Assembly (NCBI GenBank): GCA_034190875.2
Contig: CM067343.1
Coordinates: 42,174,109 to 42,238,108, forward strand
Direction of reading: 5' to 3'
DNA length: 64,000 nucleotides
Origin: Urechis unicinctus
Taxonomy: Eukaryota > Annelida > Polychaeta > Xenopneusta > Urechidae
Part shown: piece after piece, positions 45,583-55,366 of the stretch
Layout of the letters: each line of letters begins with the position of its first letter
Numbering within the stretch: the stretch's first letter is position 1
Position numbers and translations under genes: made by a program
Notes under the pieces: generated by a model
The model's database searches: none
What the model saw: only the letters and a program-made list of their open reading frames with translations
Told to the model about the DNA's origin: nothing

Positions 45583-46918
45583 CATGGAGTTTGATAACCC
45601 AGCATTTGACGACCCAGAGGAGGAAGGGGCTATGGGAGGGGAATAGGAATGAGACTAGCTTTGATGATGAGGAGACTAACATGATTGACGAAACTTTAGA
45701 TACGTCGTACTCGACTATGCCACCATGGGCTATTACTGAAATGCTTGCGGGGTTAACAGAAGATCAGGTGGCTTCCAAAGAAGAAACTGAAGTCTTAGTT
45801 AAGAGGTGGGAGAAGGCAGTGTCTAAGCATGGGCTGCAGGCCACTCTGGAGTTTAGATCGTCTCAACAAGGTGACCTTTGGGTTAAGTGGGACCGAGAAT
45901 GGAAGCTTCTGACATGGAAGAACAATCCCAACAAATTCCTCTCTCCTAGGAGTATCCTAGATTACGGTGGTACACCGCTTGCTCGAGCTCTTGGAGTGAC
46001 CGCTGAACTATCCACAGAAGCAGTAAAAGCCCTACAAGGCGTTGACGAAGCTGCTGCTTTAGCAGAAGCTGCACTTCCAGATATGTTAGAAATGAGCAGC
46101 CTTGAAGCTGTGACAGAGCAAGGTGGTGTGGAAGAAACAAGATTCATAGAGGACGTTCATAACACCATTCAAGACCTAGGTACGCAAACAGACAACGAAC
46201 TACCACTCAGAGAGCTTATGGGGCTTGATAAGGCTATGCAGACCCAGAGGGGTGAGCTGGTCAATAACCTAGCTAAGATAACTGAGATGAGATAGAAAGG
46301 AATATAAAACAGCGGGAAGCTAAAATGGCAAGCCTGGAGGAGGAAGGGAGGGGTGATAGTCGAGCATGGAGATTCCAAGCAAATGAGCTTGCAGAGCTGC
46401 AGGACCTGCGGAGTGCCCGTATTGAGGCTGCCTCTGAAAACCGTAACCGTCTAAGGACCCAAATTAACCGCATCAGGGAAACGATCAACAGACTTCTTAA
46501 CGAGGACACAACACTAGCTGAGCGTGTACGCGACCTGTTCCGGGAGCAGGGTATAACAATCGCCTCCATACTCACTGCGATTGGATTGGCAATCTCGACC
46601 CTTGTAGTTGCTTTGACGGGCGGAGGGAGCACTAGTCCAACCCCGGCACCAACGCCGACACCAGCTGATAAGCCTGGTTTAAAGGAATGGATTAAAAAAC
46701 AGCTGAACTCCTTGGCAAAAGTCCTGAAGGGCCTAGCCGGTAAGGCAGCAGCTGCCCTTCCAGGAATAATTGGCTCCATCGTATCATGGGTGCTTACGTC
46801 AGCTGCAAAGGTGGCTGGTTGGATGGCAGAACATGTATGGGCCGCAGTTGTGGCGGTGGGGGGAGTTATCCTCCTGATACTCCGTGACTTACTACGTAGC
46901 AAACCAAAGCACAGCTAA
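45583..46918 (+). pseudogene. Polinton coiled-coil/membrane protein, frame-broken
   Basis: The ATG at 45583 starts MEFDNPAFDDPEEE. The frame shifts near 45,640 into 45549-46295 (acidic, SFDDEETNMIDETLD; then WEKAVSKHGLQATLEF and LWVKWDREWKLLTW), and again near 46,286 into the frame that ends at 46918. That last part has a long charged coiled coil (RIEAASENRNRLRTQINRIR). Two hydrophobic spans follow (GITIASILTAIGLAIS and WAAVVAVGGVILLILR), separated by a Pro/Thr linker and an Ala/Leu-rich region. This architecture recurs in metazoan Polintons; a membrane-active virion protein is a guess. Its end overlaps the next, convergent gene by 27 bases. Confidence 0.8.
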
Positions 46919-47925
46919 GCCTATAGCGATTCCGCCTATAATAAGAGCGGGCCCTGGAGAGGAGAGTTCCATATCTGTATCTGTATCTGGCGGAGGGTCA
47001 AAGCTTCCTCTATCTGGAACCACCTGAACCGAGTTGACATCAGCATTGCTGCCTATCTGCTGCTCCTCAGTTGCAATGGTAATCAGATTGTTGTACCCAG
47101 CAAAGTTTCCAATGGCGAGGCTCATATCAGACGGAGCCATGTACAGGCCCGTTCCAAACACATAATCAACCTTTGAGAGGAGGCATTCTGGAGGACGTTC
47201 TGATACCGTCGGATGGATGATGGAATATCCACTGGGGAGTTGATGGCATCCTCAACGTTAGCCTGAAATTGTTTTTGGGCATCAAAGGACGTTCCAACAC
47301 CTAGTATCTCTGAGCGGGTCTGCGCCTGAGCACTAAGAATGGCCCAGACATAGGTCCGAATGCTGTCGTTAATTCGCTCAACGCCGGTCTGTGTAAAGCC
47401 CTCAGACGTGTCCAGTATGAAGGTACTCCAGGCCTCGTCTGCTTCAGGTCCCTGTGATAGATGTAGAACAGCACCCATTTACTCCTGGAAGGATTGTAGG
47501 TTACTCGCGTGGGCAAAACCTGGCTTTGTATCCTTTTCCGCCTCAAAGGCCATCCGTGTAGGGTCATAACGAACGTTTCGACCAGCAACCTTGACGACAC
47601 TCCCGTAACCATACGCATCATGTGCATATAAGATACCAAGGCCACTATTAGCTACGGTTGCCTTCTGACGCCAGTCTGTGTTTGGTTGAACACCAAAGTT
47701 AGTGCAGAGTCTGTCATATGCTCTCTTGTCATATGTATTGTTATAGGGGTCATAGGCATGATCCTGAGGTAGAGGCGCTTGCAGTTCTGCTAATAGGCGA
47801 CGCACTGTGTAATAAAGGTGAAAGGTGTAGAGAGCTTTCACCAGTGGAATCCCAGCCTCGAGGTGGTCCTGGGATGACACACCGCACCATGCACACCACA
47901 CTGCAAAGTTTAACTGGTTCGCCAA
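46892..47925 (-). pseudogene. Polinton protein with C-terminal membrane anchor, in-frame stop and frameshift
   Basis: The start MANQLNFAVWCAWCGVS at 47925 runs to an in-frame TAA at 47,479-47,481. The same frame continues with MGAVLHLSQGPEADEAW and the block INDSIRTYVWAIL, FDAQKQFQANVEDAI. Near 47,160 it shifts into the last frame, which has LYMAPSDMSLAIGNF and ends in a hydrophobic anchor (PALIIGGIAIGLAVLWFA). It is the only leftward gene in the right half. The family is conserved in Polintons but its function is unknown to me; a virion surface or vertex protein is possible. Confidence 0.78.
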
Positions 47926-48027
47926 AACTGCATGGATTTGTCAACCAGTCTTTTACTACTTTGTCAAAGTGTTACCGGTGGCACCTTATAGTTTCTGAAT
48001 AGATCAGGAAACTTTGCAATTGGATTT

Positions 48028-48846
48028 GTGAACAACTTGAATTGTTTGTCGGGTTTTTATCTCCCACACCATATGTGGCTGGATACCCCCGCCCGCACCA
48101 TATGGGGTAGCTTTTCTATTGAAACTAAAGGCTTGTTTATTCATAGTGCTATGTATCACACTCTGTCAAATGTTCAAAGCGGCGGGGCTGTGTCCCTGCA
48201 AAAACCTATTGACAACACTGCGGGCGATCTATGTGTTGGCCTAAGGTCAATCACGTATACTGTGGGCTGGTACAATCTAGAATCAAACGAGACCATTCAA
48301 TGGCAGTCATGAGAGGGAGGATCAGGAGAGGGAGGATCTGTCCAATTAAAACCTGGTCTCTGGAGTTTCAGCCTTCTTCAGCAGCAGATTACATCAATAG
48401 GTCTTGGTTTAGAGGTTAATGCTGCAAATGGGGTTATAACCCTCACAATTCCTGATAATGGGGCTGCACGCATATCAGACGGTGTGTTAAAAATGTTGGG
48501 TCTTGGTGACGGTCAGGGTAGGCAATTAATTCCTTCAGGTACTTACATAGGTGACCGGCCCATCAACTTTAGCATCTTTAACACAATTTATGTTCACATC
48601 AATCAAGTCAGCACAACGCACAACATGCTAGATGGTGCGCCCACTATGCTTCTTGAAGTTGTTGGCTTAGAGGGTGGCTCTTTCGGTGATATTATAACCA
48701 CGAACATCGCTAATCCTGTCTGTAAGCGTGTCACTAGTGGAACAGTGCATGAGTTAAAGGTTCAGTTACGCGATAATAAAGGAAGGCTATTAGATAACCA
48801 CGACTTACCTGTTAGCGTTGTTCTTGAATTTACAAGATGTCAATAA
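48028..48846 (+). pseudogene. Polinton minor virion protein (possible penton/minor capsid), in-frame TGA
   Basis: One reading frame from 48028 to 48846 with a single TGA at 48,310-48,312. The first part has DTPARTIWGSFSIETKG, GLRSITYTVGWYNLESN. After the stop come a duplicated short Gly-rich linker (EGGSGEGGS), LKPGLWSFSLLQQQI, GTYIGDRPINF and LKVQLRDNKGRLLDNHDLP. The alternating hydrophobic pattern suggests beta structure, compatible with a jelly roll. Its place next to the fiber-like gene suggests a vertex or fiber-base role, which is inference. It overlaps the fiber-like gene by 10 bases. Confidence 0.7.
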
Positions 48847-49656
48847 AAACGAGTATTTATGGACCTAGGCAAAAACCGGCAAGCACTGTGCGTGGTGCTG
48901 ACCTCTCGGAATATGCCACAAAGACCTATGTATCTATTGGTGACTCACAAAAAATAAGTGCCGTAGGGGACACAATGGAAGGGGATCTTAATATGGATGG
49001 CAACATGATCACGGGACTTCCTACGATAGGCCTTCCATCCTCTGGAGGACAAGCAATGTCATACCAAAACACAATAGATCTGGTAACTACCGCAGCCAAT
49101 TCACGCGTTAGTAAACAAGGTGATGATATGTACGGAGACCTTGAAATGGGAGATAATAAAAATAGTTCTGTTGGGAGACCCAATATCGCCTAAAGATGCT
49201 GCTAATAAAAAGTATGTTGATGACAGACATAGACAGCATCGCAGGTACCTGAGAGAACACATAAGCTCCCAAACGAAACATCTCATTACTATTTGGGCAG
49301 AAGCAAGTGGCCCCCTTCGCAGAGGATATGAGTGGTCGTTTGGCCATGGGGCTAGGGGTCGAGACTCACAAGACTCAAGCTGTGGATATACCATGACATG
49401 TGGTGGTAAGATCATTCGTATGGGGTTGTCTTCTGGTGTTGGTGCTGATACTGCTGCTATAACAGTCGTTTCTGTTATTAATGGAACGAATCAAGCGGTA
49501 GGAATAAGTAAGCCTGCTGACCAACGGGCTGTTGTAGTATATTTAGAACCGCCTTTACAGCTGGAAGAAGGCAACGTTATTAACTTTTATACAACCGCAC
49601 AAAACAGAGGGGCGACTTGGTCTGTAGCTTCATTCCTAATTGAACTTGATATATAG
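48837..49656 (+). pseudogene. fiber-like protein with phage-tail-fiber style repeats
   Basis: It starts MSIKTSIYGPRQKP. Two repeats of the pattern GDTMEGDLNMDGNMITGLP and GDDMYGDLEMGDN follow, and then DAANKKYVDD in the next frame. This is the repeat style of trimeric bacteriophage tail fibers and similar viral stalks. A frameshift near 49,170 separates stalk from head. The head ends with beta-rich sequence (SCGYTMTCGGKIIRMGL, AVVVYLEPPLQLEEGN, SFLIELDI). I infer a receptor-binding stalk and knob on the particle. The target, if any, is unknown. Confidence 0.7.
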
Positions 49657-49677
49657 ACTTATGTATACAAAGACAGT

Positions 49678-50198
49678 ATGAAACAACAACCAACGACTGC
49701 ACCGTTAAATCCGGAGCCTCCTCCATGTGATCTGGGGCACTCCTATCGGCTGGAAAGAAATTGAAAAATATGGTGCTATGTACAAAAAATATAGGTGTGC
49801 AGTAAACTCAGTGGACGCTGTAGACTGCTTTAGTTGCTGTGGGTATGTGTCTTGGCGCAAGTGGTGCAGGTGTAATGTCTACAGTAGTTGCCATTCCTAT
49901 TGCCACAGTGTTGGGTGCTACTGGAGCCGCTTGTGGGCTACTTGTAATTGCTGGAAAATTCATCAGTCGGCGTCTGACCATTAAGTTAAAAAAGCATGAC
50001 AAGATCCGCATTCTCGCTCAGAGCAAATTGAATACCATTGCTGACATTCTATCGGCGGCGCTTGAAGATGGGTATATCTCAGATGATGAGTTTAAGCTCG
50101 TTTCGGTCGAGATCATGAAATATAGTCAAATGAAAAGTGACATTAAAGCAAAATGTTTGAAAGCGGCAGATTCGCCCCCTAGACCTGCTAAGGTATGA
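49678..50198 (+). pseudogene. conserved Polinton membrane protein, frame-broken
   Basis: The ATG at 49678 (MKQQPTTAPLNPEPPP) is followed by a shift near 49,735 (GWKEIEKYGAMYKKYRCAV) and another near 49,825. The final frame to 50198 has a long hydrophobic hairpin (GVMSTVVAIPIATVLGATGAACGLLVIAG), the basic ISRRLTIKLKKHDKIR, and a helical tail (DILSAALEDGYISDDEFKLV). A relative with the same basic and helical tail is found at 63,860-63,991. Function unknown. Confidence 0.72.
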
Positions 50199-50238
50199 CC
50201 CTGACAGTCCATTTGAAGAGTGGGGGTTGCTAGATATA

Positions 50239-51169
50239 ATGGAGGCGGCGATAAAATCTTTCTGCAACGATCATACTGTAGTCAAACAAAATACGGACCA
50301 GTGGGAGACCACGAGGAAGGGCTGCGTTGGAGGAAGTGACTACTCCTCTATCATAGGGCAAAACTACTTCAGCAGCTATAGCAAGAAGCTGACAGAAAAA
50401 AACTAGCAACGAGGGTGTTTGCTTTAGCACACCCTGCCTCTGGGGTACGACTTTTGAGGAGGTTGTAATTGCGGTATTGGAGAAGGTGTACGACACCAAG
50501 GTCTACGGAAATAATATCTATATTGAGGGCGGCGCGACGGCCTACTCTCCGGATGGCTTTTGTGTGCTCCCAATCCGGCAGGCTGAAGTGGATGCTGTCT
50601 GTCTGGGGCATCCTGAGGAGGTTGTGCTGCTCGAGATAAAGTGCCCCTACACTAGGAGTCCTGGGAGGGTGATTCCGAATATGTATAAGCCTCAGGTTCT
50701 GTTGGGGTTGAACCACAGTCCGGTGGCAACCATCGGGGTGTTTGTCGACTGCGTTTTCAGGTTGTGCTCCTTTGAGGACCTGGGGAGAGCTGAGACGTAT
50801 AACCAGGTGTATCACAAGGATCAGAAGAAGTATAAGGAGACGGTGGCTTGGGGGTGGGCGGGGGTGGAGGGGCTTGAAGACGGCGACTATAGTGCGAACG
50901 GGAGGTTTAATAGTTGCCTGGGCTTGGAACAGGAGCATCACGGTCCTTGGTTGGGAAGACCGAGTGGGATCACAGAGAGGCCGACGGGGGCTTTCTACTG
51001 TTGGAAGCTCTTTACGATGAGATTGATAACCGCTCGTCCCGATCCCGACTTTATCGAGAAGAACGACGCTAAGGTTGCCCAGTTTATACAGGACCTCAAC
51101 CGCGTGAAAAATGGAACTTACAGCGACGGTCGCAGATATTTATCACTCAATGACCTCTATGGTGACTAA
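50239..51169 (+). pseudogene. YqaJ-type exonuclease (lambda-exonuclease fold), frame-broken
   Basis: The ATG at 50239 starts MEAAIKSFCNDHTVV. The family block ETTRKGCVGGSDYSSIIG follows. Frame slips near 50,390-50,450 lead into the frame that ends at 51169. It has AYSPDGF (first catalytic Asp), EVDAVCLG, and VVLLEIKCPYT with the ExK signature. All PD-(D/E)XK residues are therefore present, unlike the host-type copy at 7.8-8.2 kb. Such nucleases resect DNA ends for recombination or genome processing. It is the last gene before the right inverted repeat and lies 9 bp from it. Confidence 0.82.
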
Positions 51170-51177
51170 CTACTGGT

Positions 51178-51364
51178 GTGGGCCTATACCATAGGGGCTG
51201 GGGGGGGGGGGCTGGGCTCATATTGTGGGGGGAGGTGCGAGCGGTTCGCTGGCTCATGTGAGTCACCCTGTATATGTGTGTTTTTCTGGGTTGCACCCAT
51301 ATGAGATAGGTGTGTCATAATCATATGAGATAGGTGTGCCAGTACCGCTAACATCTATACTACT
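51178..51364 (-). repeat. Polinton right terminal inverted repeat (187 bp)
   Basis: Reverse complement of 36,437-36,617 with small differences. The main one is a run of twelve G's near 51,200 where the left repeat has a mixed CCTTCC tract. It ends ...CTATACTACT, followed by GCTACA. Confidence 0.93.
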
Positions 51365-51370
51365 GCTACA

Positions 51371-51800
51371 GCGGAAAATGTCGACTTGCATGTATTTAGA
51401 TAGGAGTTTTGTATAAGTTTGAGAGGCAGTCGTGAATTAAATAAGTGGTGTCGTACAATAAAAACCAGGCAGATATTTATAACAAACTATGCTTTAAGAT
51501 AATTAAAGACCATATTAAACCGTAGCATAATGCGATTTCGGCGATTTTTCGACAGGAACTTCAAAAGCTGGTCCCACGCCGCACACGCGGGCACGGCTTC
51601 GCAACCAGTGGAAATACATGAGTAAATATCTCATGAGCTCAACTTACCAAGTAAATAATAAAAAAAGATCTATTCAAACAAACTTTCTTTTCTAATACAC
51701 ATCTAAGTAGCATCATGTACAACCAAGCACGCGCTGCAACGAAAGAAGACGCAGCATCCTTCGGCGGGGGCCACCAGGGGCGAGGAGTCGGTTATGTGAT
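51371..51800. other. spacer between Polinton and LINE
   Basis: No gene seen. If the Polinton interrupted the replicase-like element, its right remainder should lie here, but I found no recognisable coding sequence. Confidence 0.35.
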
Positions 51801-51813
51801 TTACCTCGCCGCG

Positions 51814-52955
51814 TCATTGATACATGAATCTCATTACTGTGGTGAATAGAGTTATCGGATTAAAATAGCAAACTATGTCGATTCCCGTGAGTTTGTCGGC
51901 ATTGTTGTTGTTTTTGGCAATATCGTTGAACAATGAGGCTCTTTTATTTTGATATTTTGGGCATGTGATCATGAAATGCGTTTCGTCTTCTGTAGCTTGC
52001 ATTGCGCAACACTGACATATTCTATCATTCGGATTGGAGATGGTTCCCCTCATTGATTCCATTGGGAGCTCATGCGTAGTTGTGATACTGCAGTTCTGTG
52101 GTTGATATTGTCTATATTTAGTAAGTATTCCTCGAGTCCAAAGTGTTGTTTGAAAAGTTTGTAGGTTCTCAGTTTATTTCCCCCTTGTCTCTTCCAGATA
52201 TGCTGTTAGTGTTATTGAGTTTGTTGCGCCACAATTTTTCATAGAGGGTTTTCATAGCACCTTCAGCTCTTTTCGCAAATATCTTTATTTTATTCCCAGG
52301 CACGTTAATGTTGTTGTGTTGTAGAAGTATGTGCTCCAATATTGATGTTAACTTTCCAAACCATGACTTTTTCGTTTTAAGATGTTCATTTTGACTTTCT
52401 ATTACAGTATTAGTGCTTCATTGGCTAGGCTGCCTCCAGATTTTAATTTGATAGAAAGAAAGAACTTTATTGAATTAGTTATGACATGAAGACCAAGTGG
52501 GTGTTTGCCCAGTTCACCCCTGATTCCTATAATCGAGGTGTCTCTTTACGTGTAGTATTCTCCTGTAGAATTTTAATTCTAACTGAGAACGTTTATTATT
52601 ATCCAGATTTTGTTCAAATGCATTTGGGGATCGTGACTGGGTCAGTCCAATATCATCTACTCCCCACACTTGAGAACCACACAGTAGTGTGGGTTTAATG
52701 GTATGATCGAAGATATGCATCATGGTGCATATATTATAGTTATGACCCAGGAGTTTGTTTAGTTTGTATAGGGCCTTGAGGCTTTTATGGTAAAGGGTAT
52801 CAACAGAGTCCTTCAGTTTACCATTAGTGGTGAAGTTTATTCCAAGATAAGGGTAATTATCCACACACTCAAGTTGGTGGCCTGCATAAACAAAATTTTC
52901 CCTGAGATGTGTTCCTTTTTGTAGAAAGATTAGTACCAGATTTCAAAACCATGTC
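51814..52955 (-). mobile_element. 5'-truncated LINE (non-LTR retrotransposon) reverse transcriptase fragment
   Basis: Read on the minus strand, it starts within the reverse transcriptase at VLKSGTNLS and continues with LRENFVYAGHQLE. The frame at 52514-52864 has the thumb-region landmark YPYLGINFTTNGKLKDSV and IKPTLLCGSQVWG. The final part (51814-52062) has the C-terminal Cys/His cluster CQCCAMQATEDETHFMITC. The region between is frame-broken. The palm with its catalytic motif is absent, so this is a 5'-truncated dead copy, as usual for LINEs. The clade cannot be decided. Confidence 0.75.
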
Positions 52956-52959
52956 CGAA

Positions 52960-54118
52960 ATATTAGGAACCCTGGCCCACATCTATGTGACTCATGTACA
53001 CACATATCTACAAGAACCTAAGTCGTTTGCTTAGTAGTTTGCTGTGTTAGGATCAGTGTGGGCGGCCGCATCGTTTTATCCACTCTCGACAACTAGCATC
53101 GTTTCATTTCGGGAGTGGGAATGGAATAAATCCTATCGGCTTGCGGTCAGATGATTGAAGCCGCTCTGGATACCGACTATCACTGTTGCATGTGCCCCAT
53201 GCACACCGCTTAACCATTGTTAAGCTATATTATAACGATACGCTACAAACGAAGGTATTATGAGCGACAGCTTTCCACAGCTAACAGCGTTCGCTTGTCT
53301 CCAAGATGGCGGCGGGTTGGTTGCTAAGGTGTGTTCTGAGCGCTGATTGGTGGATCAGTTGGCGGGAGGGAAAGGTCAATTGAGGTACGCATGATAGTCG
53401 TGCCACCGCCCTCTGCTGTTTTGCATTTATGACATTATTTTCTTAAATGTGATTGGCTTTGAACGATTTAATTATGCAAATATATTATGGCCTACATTTG
53501 GAACCAAATCTGTTGTAGTGAGCGATATCGGGCGTTCACTAGAAGAGTTTTCACTTCCATTATTCGACAGCGACTGCAAGTTTTTCGACGTTCATGATTA
53601 AAATTTTGTACACACTCCAACATGGCAAAGGTAAGGTCTATGTTTTCTCATTTACTAGTATATCATCTTATTATACATTATATGTTATTCAAAATTCTAT
53701 GGCATATTAATGAGCTATCGCTAATAATATAACACCCCTGTCGAATGATTTTTCTGAAGCAATGGCGTATTGATGCGTTCGTACTTAAATCGAAGTATGG
53801 TGTACTTCCTTTTGAATTGGTGGCATAGTCTGATAGTATATCGTTTACAGATAAAAGAATGACACTTATGATTCATACTACCGAACCGCAGGTCGAATGT
53901 AGCCTTTCCTGGTAGCCCAACAGACCAAGAGTCGATCGGGTACTCCCTTCTTGCACATATCTATGCTCCTGCACGCGCATGATACATAATTCATATTTAG
54001 CATATAAAACAAGGAAGACAAATGATTGCCGTTTTACTCTAAAGTAACATTAGCTCTTTGAACTAGGAACATGGCCCTATGTATGAAGCAGTTTTTCGAA
54101 CCTGACAAAAATTAAAAC
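52960..54118. other. noncoding stretch with a possible first exon
   Basis: AAGATGGCGGC at 53,303 and ATGGCAAAG|GTAAGG at 53,622 look like a promoter-proximal motif and a tiny first coding exon with a donor site on the plus strand. I could not find further exons. Nothing else was recognised. Confidence 0.25.
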
Positions 54119-55366
54119 TTAAGGAGCCTTGCGTCGGCCCTCCTTCAACATCTTGGCGACCCATTGAAGGTTGTGTTCCAGTGTGGCCTTCCCTCTGACC
54201 ACCGACAAGTGGATGTTGCTCCTGCAAAAATGCAATGACTCGTGTTGAAATTTTTTATTATCTGTCATAAATGAACTACTAATCAGAAAAATCTCTCAAG
54301 TTGCTGACATGATATAACATATCGTCGCGTACCGGTTTGGCACCTTCGTCTCGTATTCACACTCCTTTACGCACAAGAGGGCCAAGATGCTCCTTGTCAT
54401 GGCTTCTGTCACCGTGGCCGTAACCATAGCAACAGGCACGCCTGGCAACAAGCTGGGCGACCTGTTGGTACTTGGGCCTGAATGAGTCCCCCCTAAAGCA
54501 CATGTCATGTTCAACAAGGTATAATAAAAAAAGATCTGGTGCTAATGTTGATGAGCTAAAGTCGATAGGCCGAGGTACATCTTACCACTCTATCAGACAA
54601 TGGGCCTCATCCATTGCCAACACGCATATCGAACTACGTAGTGCAAGTAGCACACTGCGCCACTTAGTGGCCACGATGGCCTCGGTTGTGGCCAGGAGAA
54701 GGCTGTACTTCTTCTGCTTGATAGCTGGCAAAAGATACATAGGCACGTCAATAACTGCTAGCTGGTGATACAGTTGTATCTCAATACTTATTCAATATCA
54801 GAACTATCACAGAATTAAACAATCATATAAAACATATGGCTACATATGGGCAGCGGCATACCTTCCAATGTTTCAGGTGGGGTCGTTGTAGCGTCCATGA
54901 TGGCAGTGCATGACAGGCCTGTGGCCGCCCACCGTTTGGCCTGATCCTGAATCAAGCTCCGCAGCGGCATGACAACAAGGCTAACATGCCTTTGGCGACC
55001 AGGTTTCATCTGCATGACAAAAGACAAGTGCTATATTGATGTAGTACATAGATGTTCCCTTAGGCAGAGCTTACATAGCAACTATCTCACTTTTCTTGCT
55101 GGATATAGCGAAGATCCACAATATTTACTACGAATATTAGCTACAGAAAATCGATCGTTTTTGTGTCATAAAGCAGTATACTGTACCTTGTCAAGTATGA
55201 GCGGAGCTAAAGCAAAAACGCCGCTCTTCCCGTAGCAGGTTGGCAGACTGACGAAAAGATTCCTGCCGTTGCAAAGGTGAAGGAGGCAACAGATCTGCTC
55301 TTCGCGGAAGCTGTACGTCAGCGAAAGGTCCTCTCGTACACTCTGTAACGCAGCGCCGAATTCCAT
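54119..55366 (-). pseudogene. RecQ-like DNA helicase fragment, five exons, frame-broken
   Basis: Exons on the minus strand, by splice sites: 55366-55187, 55009-54862, 54754-54586, 54492 to about 54,376, and 54221-54119. Exon 1 has the RecQ leader FREEQ and Walker A LPTCYGKSG. Exon 2 has VVMPLRSLIQDQ (motif Ia). Exon 3 has LLLATTEAIV and the DEAH box LAMDEAHCLIEW. Exon 4 has GDSFRPKYQQVAQL and, after a frameshift near 54,460, LLPGVPVAMVTATVT (motif III). Exon 5 has NIHLSVVRGK and then a stop. The whole second RecA domain, RQC and HRDC are missing. RecQ enzymes unwind DNA 3'-5' in repair. This is a truncated duplicate, host-derived or part of a mobile gene family. Confidence 0.75.

Larger units (their letters stand above)
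36437..51364. mobile_element. Polinton/Maverick element, 14.9 kb, near complete but coding-defective
   Basis: Inverted repeats at both ends and flanking GCTAC(A) duplications define the borders exactly. Inside are the hallmark genes: polymerase B, integrase, FtsK/HerA-type ATPase, double-jelly-roll capsid protein, and a set of small proteins conserved in metazoan Polintons. The left half is read leftward (polymerase to capsid, 36.6-45.5 kb). The right half is mostly read rightward, with one leftward gene (46.9-47.9 kb). Size agrees with the family range of about 15-20 kb. I found no adenain-like protease gene. Breaks in polymerase, capsid, integrase and most virion genes make this copy non-autonomous as sequenced. 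Confidence 0.95.

Noticed and set aside
45946-46902. Minus-strand long frames opposite the coil-membrane gene
   Set aside because: Antisense shadows; the plus-strand frames have coherent coiled-coil and membrane segments.
36934-48846. Stop-codon reassignment to explain in-frame stops in Polinton genes
   Set aside because: TAG (polymerase), TAA (46.9-47.9 kb gene) and TGA (48.0-48.8 kb gene) all occur, alongside frameshifts, and the GST gene uses the standard code.
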